From Microcella pacifica (GTDB taxonomy: Bacteria > Actinomycetota > Actinomycetes > Actinomycetales > Microbacteriaceae), in the NCBI RefSeq assembly GCF_009371975.2, contig NZ_VIKT02000020.1, forward strand, positions 1 through 44,606: 44,606 nucleotides of DNA, read 5' to 3'. Positions within the stretch are counted from its first letter, which is position 1; each line of letters opens with the position of its first letter. Both the position numbers and the translations under genes were made by a program. Of this stretch, positions 14,630 through 22,412 are shown piece by piece. Under the pieces are notes generated by a model. That model was not told the origin of the DNA. It saw nothing but the letters and a program-made list of their open reading frames with translations, and did not search any database.

Positions 14630-14648
14630 TTCGGTATGCCGAAAAATT
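14625..14648. promoter_or_regulatory. Metalloregulator-like palindrome over the start codon
   Basis: Half-sites TTTTCGG (14628-14634) and CCGAAAA (14639-14645) are exact complements around TATG, with further symmetric AA/TT at the edges after one mismatch. The dyad axis lies within the ATG of the substrate-binding protein gene. Shape and position fit a DtxR/MntR-family repressor site that blocks the -10 and transcription start together; the regulator itself is not in the window. Confidence 0.6.
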
Positions 14649-15562
14649 GGGCCGCGGTGCCCGCGTCGCCTCGCCGCGCGACGAGGAGCGCGGCCCTCGC
14701 GGTGCTCGCGGCGCTCGCCCTCGCCGGCTGTAGCGTCCCGGCCGAGGAGGCCGACGACCGCCCGCTCGTCGTCACGACGTTCACCGTCATCGCCGATCTC
14801 GTGAGCGAGGTCGGCGGGGAGCGCGTGCGCGTCGAGTCGATCACGCGCGTGGGCGCCGAGATCCACGGCTACGAGCCCACCCCGGGCGACCTGCGGCGCG
14901 CGCAGGGCGCCGACCTCATCATCGACAACGGCCTGAACCTCGAAGCCTGGTTCGAGCAGTTCCTCGAGAATCTGGACGTGCCGCGCGTCGTTGCGAGCGC
15001 TGGCATCGAGCCCATCGCGATCGCCGGCACGACCGCGCCCAACCCGCACGCCTGGATGTCCCCGGTCGCGGCGGAGAGCTACGTCGAGACGATCCGGGCG
15101 GCGCTCACCGACCTCGACCCGGAGGGTGCGCCCGAGTTCGCGAGCAACGCCGCCGCCTACACGGCCGAGCTGCGCGCGCTCGCCGCCGAGCTGACGGAGG
15201 CCATCGACGCGGTGCCCGAGAGCAGTCGGGTGCTCGTGACGTGCGAGGGAGCGTTCTCCTACCTCGCCCGCGACCTCGGTCTCGCCGAGCAGTACATCTG
15301 GCCGGTCAACGCCGAGCAGCAGTCCACGCCGCAGCGCATCGCCGACACGATCCGCGTCGTGCGGGAGCGCGCCGTGCCCGCGGTGTTCTGCGAGTCGACG
15401 GTCTCCGCCGACCCCATGCTTCAGGTGGCGGAGAGCACGGGCGCCCTCTACGCGGGCGAGCTCTACGTCGATTCGCTCTCCGAACCCGATGGACCCGTGC
15501 CCAGCTACCTCGAGCTGCTGCGCTACGACCTCGCCCTCATCGTCGACGGGCTCACCTCGTGA
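14636..15562 (+). CDS. Manganese/iron-type ABC substrate-binding lipoprotein
   Basis: A 308-residue metal-binding lipoprotein of the cluster A-I (TroA/PsaA/ZnuA) family that captures a divalent metal outside the membrane. Seen: signal peptide with lipobox LALAGC (Cys32), then two lobes joined by a long helix. Probable metal ligands H77 (IHGYEP), H138 (NPHAW), E204 (CEGAFSY) and D279 (ELYVDS) give the His-His-Glu-Asp set of manganese/iron binders; zinc binders have a third His and often a His-rich loop, both absent here. First gene of a three-gene operon with overlapping ends. Promoter, operator and start codon are superimposed. Confidence 0.87.
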   Translation: MPKNWAAVPASPRRATRSAALAVLAALALAGCSVPAEEADDRPLVVTTFTVIADLVSEVGGERVRVESITRVGAEIHGYEPTPGDLRRAQGADLIIDNGLNLEAWFEQFLENLDVPRVVASAGIEPIAIAGTTAPNPHAWMSPVAAESYVETIRAALTDLDPEGAPEFASNAAAYTAELRALAAELTEAIDAVPESSRVLVTCEGAFSYLARDLGLAEQYIWPVNAEQQSTPQRIADTIRVVRERAVPAVFCESTVSADPMLQVAESTGALYAGELYVDSLSEPDGPVPSYLELLRYDLALIVDGLTS

Positions 15563-16326
15563 CCGCGGCCGCGCACCCGGCGCCGCATCCCGAGAGCGAC
15601 GCCGTCGTGAGCCTCGACGGCGTCACCGTGCGCCACGGCGAGGTGCTCGCTCTCGAAGACGTGAGCCTCGAGATCGCCGCGGGCAGCGTGGATGCCCTCG
15701 TCGGCATGAACGGCGCCGGCAAGTCGACCCTCTTCGCCGCGATCATGGGCCGCGTTCCCCTCTCGAGCGGCACGGTCCGCGTGTTCGGCGGCCCGCCGAG
15801 CGTCGCGCGCAAGGCGGGCCGCGTGGCTTTCATGCCCCAGGGCGACAGCGTCGACCGCGCCTTCCCGCTCTCGGTGCGCGAGGTCGTGACGATGGGCCGG
15901 TACGGTCGCCTGGGCGCGATGCGGCGGGCACGGGCATCCGATCGCGATGCGGTGCAGGATGCCCTCGCTCGCGTTCAGCTCAGCGACCTCGCCGAGCGCC
16001 CCATCGGTGCGCTGTCGGGCGGCCAGCGCACTCGCGCGCTGCTCGCCAGGGCGCTCGCGCAGGATGCCGAGCTGCTCCTGCTCGACGAGCCCTTCGCCGG
16101 GGTGGACCAGCGCAGCGAGGCGCTCATCGCGGGGCTGCTCACCCAGTTAGCGCGCGACGGCCGAAGCGTGGTCGTCTCGACGCACGACCTTACGACGCTG
16201 CCCGACCGGGCCGACCGCGTCATCCTCCTCGCCCGGCGGCTCATCACCGTCGACAAGCCCGAGGTCGCGCTCGCCCCCGAGTCGCTCGCGCGCGCCTTCC
16301 AGTTCCCCCGCGAGGAGCGATCGTGA
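15559..16326 (+). CDS. Metal ABC transporter ATP-binding protein
   Basis: A 255-residue ATPase that powers uptake of the metal bound by the lipoprotein. Motifs in order: Walker A GMNGAGKST (about residues 53-61), Q-loop AFMPQGDSVD, signature LSGGQRTRA, Walker B LLLLDEPFAGVD and the switch His in VVSTHDLTT. The DxVDR-type Q-loop region is typical for Mn/Zn ABC importers. GTG start overlaps the TGA of the upstream gene by four bases (GTGA), indicating coupled translation. The first 15 residues before the ABC fold are His/Pro/Ala-rich. Confidence 0.92.
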   Translation: MTAAAHPAPHPESDAVVSLDGVTVRHGEVLALEDVSLEIAAGSVDALVGMNGAGKSTLFAAIMGRVPLSSGTVRVFGGPPSVARKAGRVAFMPQGDSVDRAFPLSVREVVTMGRYGRLGAMRRARASDRDAVQDALARVQLSDLAERPIGALSGGQRTRALLARALAQDAELLLLDEPFAGVDQRSEALIAGLLTQLARDGRSVVVSTHDLTTLPDRADRVILLARRLITVDKPEVALAPESLARAFQFPREERS

Positions 16327-17195
16327 CCCTCATCGACCTGCTGGTGGAGCCCTTCGGCTTCGAGTTCATGGTGCGCGCGATGGCCGCCACGACGATCGCG
16401 GCCGTCGTGTGCGCGGTGCTCAGCTGCTGGCTCGTGCTCATCGGCTGGTCGCTCATGGGCGACGCCGTGGCGCACTCGGTGCTGCCCGGCGTCGTGCTCG
16501 CCTACCTCGTCGGTGCGCCCTTCGCCCTGGGAGCGTTGGTCTTCGGGCTGCTCGCCGTGCTGCTCATCGGGCTCGTGCGCGACCACAGCCGCGTCAAGGA
16601 GGACGCCGCGATCGGCATCGTCTTTACGAGCCTCTTCGCGCTCGGCCTCGTGCTCATCTCCGTCGTGCCCAGCCAGATCGACCTCGGCCACATCGTCTTC
16701 GGCAACGTCCTGGGCGTCTCGGCCGGCGACCTGTGGCAGATCGGCATTCTCGGTGCCATCGCGCTCACCCTGCTCATCGTCAAGCGGCGCGATCTGACGC
16801 TCTACGCCTTCGACGCCGACCATGCCCACTCGATCGGCATCTCGCCCCGTGCTCTCTCGGCGCTCCTGCTGGGCCTGCTCGCTCTCACGGCCGTCGTGAG
16901 CCTGCAGATCGTCGGCGTCGTCCTCGTCGTCGCCCTCCTCATCATCCCGGGAGCGACAGCGCACCTGCTCACCGACCGCATGGGCCGGATGCTCGTGCTC
17001 GCGCCCCTCCTGGCCGCGAGCTGCTCGATCATCGGCGTGTACGCGAGCTACTACCTCGACGTCGCCCCCGGAGGGGCCGTCGTGCTCGCCAACGCTGCAC
17101 TGTTCGCGATGGCCTACCTGCTCGCGCCGCACCGCGGGGTGCTGTGGCGGCTGCGGTCGTCCCGGCGGCGTGCCACTGTTGCGACCTCGACATAG
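16323..17195 (+). CDS. Metal ABC transporter permease
   Basis: A 290-residue membrane subunit of the ABC-3 family (ZnuB/MntB/SitC type), with about eight to nine hydrophobic helices. Family patterns: SLMGDAVAHSVLPGVVLAYL early, VKEDAAIGIVFTSLFALGLVLIS in the middle, the coupling region DHAHSIGISPR, and ALLIIPGATAHLLTDR in the last third. GTG start overlaps the ATPase stop by four bases. Last gene of the operon; no cognate regulator or second permease is attached, unlike some psa-type operons. The C-terminal tail is short and basic. Confidence 0.92.
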   Translation: MTLIDLLVEPFGFEFMVRAMAATTIAAVVCAVLSCWLVLIGWSLMGDAVAHSVLPGVVLAYLVGAPFALGALVFGLLAVLLIGLVRDHSRVKEDAAIGIVFTSLFALGLVLISVVPSQIDLGHIVFGNVLGVSAGDLWQIGILGAIALTLLIVKRRDLTLYAFDADHAHSIGISPRALSALLLGLLALTAVVSLQIVGVVLVVALLIIPGATAHLLTDRMGRMLVLAPLLAASCSIIGVYASYYLDVAPGGAVVLANAALFAMAYLLAPHRGVLWRLRSSRRRATVATST

Positions 17196-17233
17196 CCGCG
17201 CCGAGAGCGAGCAGAGGCTAGAAGAAGCGCCGT

Positions 17234-17983
17234 TTAGAAGAAATCAGGGCTCGGCGTCGAGGCGTAGCGGATCACGACGTCGGCGTGCCGGTCGAAGCGG
17301 TAGCCGGCACCGCGCACGGTGCGCACGATGTCCTCGTAGCCGCCGAGCTTCGAGCGCAGCCGACGCACGTGCACGTCGATCGTGCGCTCGTTCGGAACAT
17401 CCTCGCCCTCGACCGCATCCGCCCATAGGGCGGCGATGAGCTGCGCGCGCTCGATCGTCTTGCCCTCCCGCAGCACGAGGTACTGCAGCAGCTCGAACTC
17501 CTTGTAGGTGAGGGCGGCGGTCTCGCCGTCGAGCAGCACGCGCTTGCGGGAGATGTCGATCACGACGCCCTCGACGGGCTTCTCGACGGGCTCGGGACCG
17601 CGGCGGTATCGCGCAAGCGCCGCCGGGTCCTGCAGCGCGAGGCGCACGACGTCGACGTCGCGCCCACCTGCCCCTGCCGGGGCGAGGGCCACGGCGGCGT
17701 GGGTCTGCGACTGCGGGGCGAGCTCGGCGGTCACTCGCTTGAGCTCGTTCACGAGGCGACCGAGGTCGATGCCGGCGGCAGCGGCCTTCGCCTCGTCGAG
17801 GCCGACGTAGAGCACGAAGCCGCGCGCCTCGGTACCCTCGGGCACGGCGCGCACGCGGGCGCCGCCGGGTGCGGCTGGGGTCGGCGCGGCCGGCGAACGG
17901 GGGAGGTCGGGCGAGCTCGGCACGGCGGGCGCACGAGCGGGGTCGGGGGTCGGAGAGGTGCGGTCGAGGGCGGCGAGAGACAT
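17234..17983 (-). CDS. PhoB/OmpR-type winged-helix regulator
   Basis: A 249-residue protein with a DNA-binding winged helix (about 155-240) of the OmpR/PhoB C-terminal type: LTYKEFELLQYLVLREGKTI, then the recognition region NERTIDVHVRRLRSKL and the wing VRTVRGAGYRFD. Instead of a receiver domain it has a Pro/Ala-rich N-terminus and a middle segment (GFVLYVGLDEAKAAAAG... VNELKRVTAEL) seen in an actinobacteria-specific group, so it is an orphan regulator without phosphorylation site. The start is uncertain: ATG at 17983 is used here, but the frame is open to an ATG at 18127, which would add 48 polar residues; neither has a good ribosome binding site. Confidence 0.8.
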   Translation of the reverse strand: MSLAALDRTSPTPDPARAPAVPSSPDLPRSPAAPTPAAPGGARVRAVPEGTEARGFVLYVGLDEAKAAAAGIDLGRLVNELKRVTAELAPQSQTHAAVALAPAGAGGRDVDVVRLALQDPAALARYRRGPEPVEKPVEGVVIDISRKRVLLDGETAALTYKEFELLQYLVLREGKTIERAQLIAALWADAVEGEDVPNERTIDVHVRRLRSKLGGYEDIVRTVRGAGYRFDRHADVVIRYASTPSPDFF

Positions 17984-18195
17984 GGGTGTGACGCTTTCGG
18001 CTGAGTCGAACGGCTCCGCGCCGTCGGCACGCGAGTCGTTCGAAGATGTGCTGCGAGGGGTGCGCGCATCCCGTACCGAATCGTCGGCTGCGGGAGCGGG
18101 GAGCCCGGCGTCGTCGCGATCGTCCATCAGCTAGGTCAGGGGTCGCACGGTCGGAGCGGGCTCGGCGTGGTCAGGAGAGGAGACCAGGTCGTCGA

Positions 18196-18297
18196 TCACG
18201 CGCACATTCGACAGCACTCGTCAGCGCGCACCGGCATCATCATGCCGGCGATCCCGAGGGCCGAAGCGGCAACAGGAGGATTCGCAGTGACGGTCAT
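18196..18297 (-). CDS. Candidate short Cys-rich peptide (33 aa)
   Basis: A small open frame ending in DECCRMCA, with three Cys in the last seven residues and an Ala/Met-rich hydrophobic middle. A GATACT hexamer lies seven bases before the ATG, similar to the leaderless promoters of this genome. It is on the same strand as the winged-helix gene and upstream of it, so it could be a leader peptide that senses cysteine or a metal. No homologue is recalled; the frame could be chance in GC-rich DNA. Confidence 0.3.
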   Translation of the reverse strand: MTVTANPPVAASALGIAGMMMPVRADECCRMCA

Positions 18298-18304
18298 GCC
18301 CTGC

Positions 18305-18310
18305 AGTATC
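18305..18310 (-). promoter_or_regulatory. Possible -10 for the minus-strand transcript
   Basis: Minus-strand GATACT seven bases before the short-peptide ATG; may drive the winged-helix gene as well. Confidence 0.3.
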
Positions 18311-18355
18311 CCGGGCGCTCGCGAGGTCGTCAAGTTGCCCCGCCCTCCCCGTCGT

Positions 18356-18432
18356 GCCAGATCTGGCGCGAAAGGGCGCTCGGCCGAGGCGTGTGCGCCC
18401 ATATGCGTCAGATCTGGCCCAGATGGGCGCAC
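18356..18432. repeat. CAGATCTGGC repeats and hairpin after upp
   Basis: GCCAGATCTGGC (18356-18367) is a perfect 12-bp palindrome; CAGATCTGGC recurs at 18409-18418, each copy followed after six bases by GGGCGC (18 of 22 bases alike). Flanking the second copy, 18393-18405 and 18420-18432 form a 13-bp inverted repeat with one mismatch. It lies 25 bp past the upp stop, so it may end upp transcription. Confidence 0.5.
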
Positions 18433-18456
18433 CTGCGCGCTGGGCGCGCGGGTGCG

Positions 18457-19092
18457 CTACGCGACCGTGCCGTAGAGGCGGTCGCCCGCGTCGCCGAGGC
18501 CCGGCACGATGTAGCCGTGCTCGTTGAGGCGCTCGTCGAGCGCGCCGAGCACGATCGTGACGTCGCGGCCGTCCGTGGCCTTCTCGATCATCGCGAGACC
18601 CTCAGGCGCGCCGAGGAGGCAGACCGCGGTCACGTCGACGGCGCCGCGGTCGAAGAGGTACTCGATCGCCGAAAGTAGCGAGCCGCCCGTCGCGAGCATG
18701 GGGTCGAGCACGAAGCACTGGCGGTTCGCGAGGTCGTCGGGCAGCCGCTCGGCATACACGCTCGGCTCGAGGGTCTCCTCGTTGCGCACCATGCCGAGAA
18801 AGCCGACCTCGGCCGTCGGCACGAGCGTCGTCATGCCGTCGAGCATGCCGAGGCCGGCGCGCAGGATCGGCACGATGAGCGGGCGGGGCTCGCTGATGGC
18901 GAGGCCCGTGGTGGTGGTGACGGGCGTCGTGATCTGCACCTCGTGTGTGCGGACCCCGCGCGTCGCCTCGTAGGCGAGCAGCGTGACGAGCTCGGCCGTG
19001 AGCGCGCGGAAGGTGGGCGACGGAGTCGAGGCGTCGCGCAGAACCGTGAGCTTGTGGGTGATGAGAGGGTGGTCGGCTACGTGCACTCGCAT
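18457..19092 (-). CDS. upp: Uracil phosphoribosyltransferase
   Basis: A 211-residue salvage enzyme that makes UMP from uracil and PRPP in the cytosol. Family signatures: [13 protein letters not shown] at the N-terminus, [12 protein letters not shown], the PRPP-binding loop [13 protein letters not shown] (about residues 126-138), and the C-terminal uracil-binding [16 protein letters not shown]. Length normal. Start fits a leaderless promoter. The divergent tadA gene starts 28 bp away. It could use uracil freed by PsuG and by tRNA turnover, though the genes are distant in the window. Confidence 0.95.
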   Translation of the reverse strand: MRVHVADHPLITHKLTVLRDASTPSPTFRALTAELVTLLAYEATRGVRTHEVQITTPVTTTTGLAISEPRPLIVPILRAGLGMLDGMTTLVPTAEVGFLGMVRNEETLEPSVYAERLPDDLANRQCFVLDPMLATGGSLLSAIEYLFDRGAVDVTAVCLLGAPEGLAMIEKATDGRDVTIVLGALDERLNEHGYIVPGLGDAGDRLYGTVA

Positions 19093-19098
19093 AGGGTC

Positions 19099-19104
19099 AA
19101 TCTA
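19099..19104 (-). promoter_or_regulatory. Leaderless -10 of upp
   Basis: Minus-strand TAGATT, then six bases (GACCCT), then ATG. It lies inside the 27-bp gap to divergent tadA. Confidence 0.6.
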
Positions 19105-19119
19105 TACGGAAGGGGCACC

Positions 19120-19590
19120 ATGACCGTCGTGAGCGCGAGCGACCGCGAGGCGATGCGCGCGGCGCTCGCCGAGGCGCGCGCGGCCCTCGAGTCGGGGGAC
19201 GTGCCGGTTGGGGCCGTGGTACTGGATGCTCAGGGCCGGGTCATCGCGCGTGGCAGGAACGCCCGCGAGCGCGACAGCGACCCGACCGCCCACGCGGAAG
19301 TCGTCGCGCTGCGCGAGGCGGGTCGAGCATCCGGTGATTGGCAGCTGCCGGGGTGCACGCTCGTCGTGACCCTCGAGCCCTGCGTGCTGTGCGCCGGCGC
19401 CATCCTCGCCGCGCGCATCGACCGCGTCGTGTTCGGCGCCTGGGACGTGAAGGCGGGTGCCGCGGGCAGCGTCGTCGACCTGCTGCGCGAGCGCCGCCTG
19501 CCCTACCGTGTGCGCGAAGTCGTCGCCGAGGTCGACGCGGAGGAGTCGGCGCAGATGCTGCGCGACTTCTTCGGTGAGCGCCGGGCCTAG
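19120..19590 (+). CDS. tadA: tRNA-specific adenosine deaminase
   Basis: A 156-residue zinc deaminase that converts A34 to inosine in the anticodon of tRNA-Arg(ACG), the only substrate in most bacteria. Active site: TAHAEVVAL gives the zinc His and catalytic Glu, and LEPCVLCAGA gives the two zinc Cys. ATG at 19120 has GGAAGGGG upstream; the longer frame is a shadow of upp. The substrate tRNA-Arg(ACG) is the very tRNA whose 3' end serves as the element's attachment site in this window. Confidence 0.93.
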   Translation: MTVVSASDREAMRAALAEARAALESGDVPVGAVVLDAQGRVIARGRNARERDSDPTAHAEVVALREAGRASGDWQLPGCTLVVTLEPCVLCAGAILAARIDRVVFGAWDVKAGAAGSVVDLLRERRLPYRVREVVAEVDAEESAQMLRDFFGERRA

Positions 19591-19619
19591 CAATTACCCG
19601 GGCAGGGCCGGGCCGACCG

Positions 19620-19979
19620 CTACCAGAAGACGGCGATGACGACGTTGACGAGCGCGAGCCCGCCCGCGGCGTGGAAGAAGGGCTTCACGGCGCGCGTGTT
19701 GCCATTCTTGCGGCTTCGCAGCCAGCCGAGCAGCGCGGCGATGAAGACGACGAGCGCAATGCCGAGCTTGACGAAGATCTTCGTGTAGTCCTCGATCTGC
19801 GAGGCCGCGATGCCCGCGAGGGCGATGCCCGTGACGAGCTGCGTGATCGCTCCGCCGAGGACGGCTCCGATCGCGAAGTCGCTGTTGCGGCGCATCTGCA
19901 GCAGGAAGGGGCCGACGATCGCGGCGAGGCCGATGAAGTGGCCCACGACGAAGAACGAATACAGAAACTCCATGGTCAC
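19620..19979 (-). CDS. Small four-helix membrane protein
   Basis: A 119-residue integral membrane protein with about four hydrophobic helices (about 5-27, 36-60, 67-87 and 100-118) and a Lys/Arg-rich loop between the third and fourth. I recall similar uncharacterised proteins in Microbacteriaceae; no function is known to me. GTG at 19977-19979 overlaps the TGA of the upstream gene (GTGA), with GAGGAG just before it; an ATG two codons on is also possible. Forms a two-gene unit with the CDF-domain protein, divergent from proC. Confidence 0.75.
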   Translation of the reverse strand: MTMEFLYSFFVVGHFIGLAAIVGPFLLQMRRNSDFAIGAVLGGAITQLVTGIALAGIAASQIEDYTKIFVKLGIALVVFIAALLGWLRSRKNGNTRAVKPFFHAAGGLALVNVVIAVFW

Positions 19980-20308
19980 TCTGCTCCTCTGATGACGAAG
20001 ACGTCGGTGGGCGGATTGGCATCGACGCGCGGCGCGGCGATCTCCGGTTCGAGCACGATATCGCGAGCGTCGGGCACAGCGCGACGAATGCCCGTGCGCA
20101 CCGCCCCGAGCACGGCCACGACGTCGGCGACGGGGGTGGAGCGCCCGAACCCGAGTCGCGCGGTGATGATGAGTCGCTCATCCTCGAGGCGCAGAGCTCG
20201 CACGTCACCGACGGACTGCACACCCGGGGTGCCCACGATGACGTCGCGAATCGCCACGGCCTCGGCACTCGCGAGAGTGCCGGACTGGTCGGGGTTGTCG
20301 TCGGTCAC
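19976..20308 (-). CDS. Free-standing CDF C-terminal-domain protein
   Basis: A 110-residue cytosolic protein that matches in pattern the C-terminal dimerisation domain of cation diffusion facilitators: IRDVIVGTPGVQSVGDVRALRL, a beta strand RLIITARLGF, then a helix and IRRAVPDARDIVLEPEI. The six-helix membrane part of such transporters is missing; the open frame upstream is only a shadow. It may be a decayed transporter, a metal-binding regulator or a partner of the small membrane protein encoded next. GTG at 20306-20308 is the first plausible start before divergent proC; the start is uncertain. Confidence 0.6.
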   Translation of the reverse strand: MTDDNPDQSGTLASAEAVAIRDVIVGTPGVQSVGDVRALRLEDERLIITARLGFGRSTPVADVVAVLGAVRTGIRRAVPDARDIVLEPEIAAPRVDANPPTDVFVIRGAE

Positions 20309-20371
20309 GATGCTCGCCGCCTTCCGCCTCCGCCGCGCTGCCGCGCGGTATCTGTCTGGCGCCCTCCAACC

Positions 20372-20377
20372 TACACT
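20372..20377 (+). promoter_or_regulatory. Leaderless -10 of proC
   Basis: TACACT, then six bases (CGTGGC), then ATG at 20384. Confidence 0.6.
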
Positions 20378-20383
20378 CGTGGC

Positions 20384-21211
20384 ATGACTGAGCAGCTGCC
20401 CTCCCTCGCGATTCTCGGCACCGGCTCGATGGGCGGTGCGATTCTGCACGGCCTGCGCCAGCCGGGAGTGAGCGTGCCGTCGCTGCGCGCCACGACCCGC
20501 ACGGACGCCTCGGCGGCCGCTCTGCGCGAGCGCGGCATCGAGGCCCGGGCCACGGAGCACGAGCACGACGCGAACCGGTGGGCGGTCGAGGATGCTCGGC
20601 TCGTGCTCCTCGGCGTCAAGCCGGCGCAGATCCTGCCGCTCCTCGATGAGCTCGCTCCCCACCTGCACCCCGAGGCTCTCATCGTGAGCGTCGCCGCGGG
20701 CGTGACAACCGAGGCGATGGAGGCGCGGGTCGCGCAGGCTGTGGTGCGGGCAATGCCCAACACTCCCGCCCTCGTGGGCCGGGGTGTGACGGGGGTGAGC
20801 GGAGGGTCGCGCGCCTCGGCGGCAGACCTCGCGCTCGCCGCGACGCTGTTCCGCACCGTGGGCACGGTCATCGAGTTGCCGGAGGCGCAGATCGACGCCC
20901 TCTCGACGGTCTCCGGCTCGGGCCCCGCCTACGTCTTCCTGCTCATCGAGGAGTTCACGAGGGCGGCCGAGGAGCTCGGCTTCGAGGAGGAGGTGGCCGC
21001 GCTCATGGTGCAGCAGACCTTCCTCGGCGCGAGCCTGCTGCTCGAGGGGGGCGAGGAGGACCCGGCGGAGCTGCGTCGTCGCGTCACGAGCCCGAAGGGC
21101 ACGACCGAGCGAGCCGTCGCCGTGCTGCAGGAGGCGGAGCTGGCCGAGGTCTTCGGCCGGGCGACCCGTGCCGCGCTCGCGCGGGCGAAGGAGCTCGCCG
21201 CTGGCGGGTAG
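20384..21211 (+). CDS. proC: Pyrroline-5-carboxylate reductase
   Basis: A 275-residue NAD(P)H-dependent enzyme for the last step of proline synthesis. Rossmann motif LAILGTGSMGGAILHGL at the N-terminus, VKPAQ in the cofactor domain, MPNTPALVGRGVTG, and the family signature SGSGPAYVFLLIEEFTRAAEELG with the C-terminal TSPKGTTERAVAVL that closes the active site. Length normal. Leaderless start. No other proline genes are adjacent. Confidence 0.95.
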   Translation: MTEQLPSLAILGTGSMGGAILHGLRQPGVSVPSLRATTRTDASAAALRERGIEARATEHEHDANRWAVEDARLVLLGVKPAQILPLLDELAPHLHPEALIVSVAAGVTTEAMEARVAQAVVRAMPNTPALVGRGVTGVSGGSRASAADLALAATLFRTVGTVIELPEAQIDALSTVSGSGPAYVFLLIEEFTRAAEELGFEEEVAALMVQQTFLGASLLLEGGEEDPAELRRRVTSPKGTTERAVAVLQEAELAEVFGRATRAALARAKELAAGG

Positions 21212-21353
21212 GCGATCGGCGGTGCGCTGTGCCAGCGCTGGGCGAGCCTCGACCTCCCTCTTGCGCTGCGCATAGGCGGCGCAAAGGCAGGGCGGCGACC
21301 GTGCTCGAGTGGCTCGCGGATCACGCGGGCCGATCGACACGAAGGAGGCCGTC

Positions 21354-21716
21354 ATGACGACGGAGAGCAACGATCGTCCAGACCAGCAAGGCGCGTCGGA
21401 GCCCGCACCGGCGACCGCGGCGTCGCCGTCCGCCCCCGTGGCGACGAGTCGCGGGGGCACGCGCACGGTGCTCGCAGCGACGGGCATCGCCGTCGGCTCG
21501 GTGCTGCTGCTGGGGCTCACGTTCGGCGGGGGCGTGCTGCTCGGCACGCACCTGCCCGACCGCGGGCCCGGCGGCCCGGTGATGGCGAGTGAGGCCGTGG
21601 AGAGGCTGCAGGAGCGCTTCGACGAGCGCCGCGACGAGCGGGACGAGCGTCGCGACCGCATCCGCGAGCACCGCGAGCTGCACGAGTCGCCGAGCGACCA
21701 GTCTCCCGACCAGTAG
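21354..21716 (+). CDS. Single-pass membrane protein with charged tail
   Basis: A 120-residue hypothetical protein. Residues 1-35 are Pro/Ala/Ser-rich and disordered; one membrane helix spans about 38-65; the outer or inner tail has an Arg/Asp/Glu heptad-like segment (ERFDERRDERDERRDRI) that may form a coiled coil, ending with SPSDQSPDQ. ATG at 21354 has GAAGGAGG seven bases upstream. Function unknown; convergent with the Trk operon. Confidence 0.7.
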   Translation: MTTESNDRPDQQGASEPAPATAASPSAPVATSRGGTRTVLAATGIAVGSVLLLGLTFGGGVLLGTHLPDRGPGGPVMASEAVERLQERFDERRDERDERRDRIREHRELHESPSDQSPDQ

Positions 21717-21729
21717 GGCGGCCGCGTGT

Positions 21730-21756
21730 CTCGCTCGGCTCTAGTGGTCGAGCGAG
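21730..21756. terminator. Inverted repeat between convergent genes
   Basis: CTCGCTCG (21730-21737) and CGAGCGAG (21749-21756) form an 8-bp stem spanning the stop codon of the minus-strand trkA-like gene, in the gap to the convergent membrane-protein gene. Confidence 0.35.
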
Positions 21757-22412
21757 GCGAAGCGGTCGATGTCGCTCTCGGTGCCCGAGACGATGATGAG
21801 GTCGTGGTTCGACACGACCGTCTGCTCGGTCGCGTAGGTGAACGGCTTGCCGGGGCTCTTCACGCCGACGACGGTGATCTTGTACTTGGTGCGCACCTGC
21901 GAGTCGGTGAGCGAGAGCCCGCGGATCGGCTTGGGCGGGTACATCTTGACGAGCACGAAGTCGTCGTCGAACTCGATGAAGTCGATCATGCGGCCCGAGA
22001 CGAGGTGGGCGACGCGCTCGCCGGCCTCCGCCTCGGGGTAGATGACGTGGTTGGCGCCGATCCGGGCGAGGATCTTGCCGTGGGACTGGCTGATCGCCTT
22101 CGCCCAGATCTGCGGCACTTTGAGGTCGACGAGGTTCGCCGTGATGAGCACGCTCGACTCGATCGACGAGCCCGTGGCGACGACGGCGATGGAGAACTCT
22201 TCCGCGCCGATCTGGCGCAGAGCATCCAGTGAGCGGGCGTCGGCCTGCACCGTGTGGGTGACGCGCTCCGACCACTTCTGCACGAGGTTCGCGTCCTCGT
22301 CCACCGCGAGCACCTCACGACCGAGTCGCTGCAGCTGGCCGGCCGTGGCCGCCCCGAAGCGGCCGAGCCCGATCACGAGGACGGGGGCGTCGTGCCGGAT
22401 TCTCTCAACCAA
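21741..22412 (-). CDS. TrkA/KtrA potassium channel gating subunit
   Basis: A 223-residue cytosolic RCK protein that gates the TrkH-type channel in response to nucleotides. The N-terminal RCK_N Rossmann domain begins VLVIGLGRFGAATAGQL with the GxGxxG motif and the acidic residue at the strand end (VDEDANL); the RCK_C domain (about 140-220) has KITVVGVKSPGKPF and DLIIVSG. A single RCK unit, as in KtrA/KtrC, rather than the duplicated TrkA of enterobacteria. Its start overlaps the end of the trkH-like gene by eight bases. Confidence 0.92.
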   Translation of the reverse strand: MVERIRHDAPVLVIGLGRFGAATAGQLQRLGREVLAVDEDANLVQKWSERVTHTVQADARSLDALRQIGAEEFSIAVVATGSSIESSVLITANLVDLKVPQIWAKAISQSHGKILARIGANHVIYPEAEAGERVAHLVSGRMIDFIEFDDDFVLVKMYPPKPIRGLSLTDSQVRTKYKITVVGVKSPGKPFTYATEQTVVSNHDLIIVSGTESDIDRFASLDH

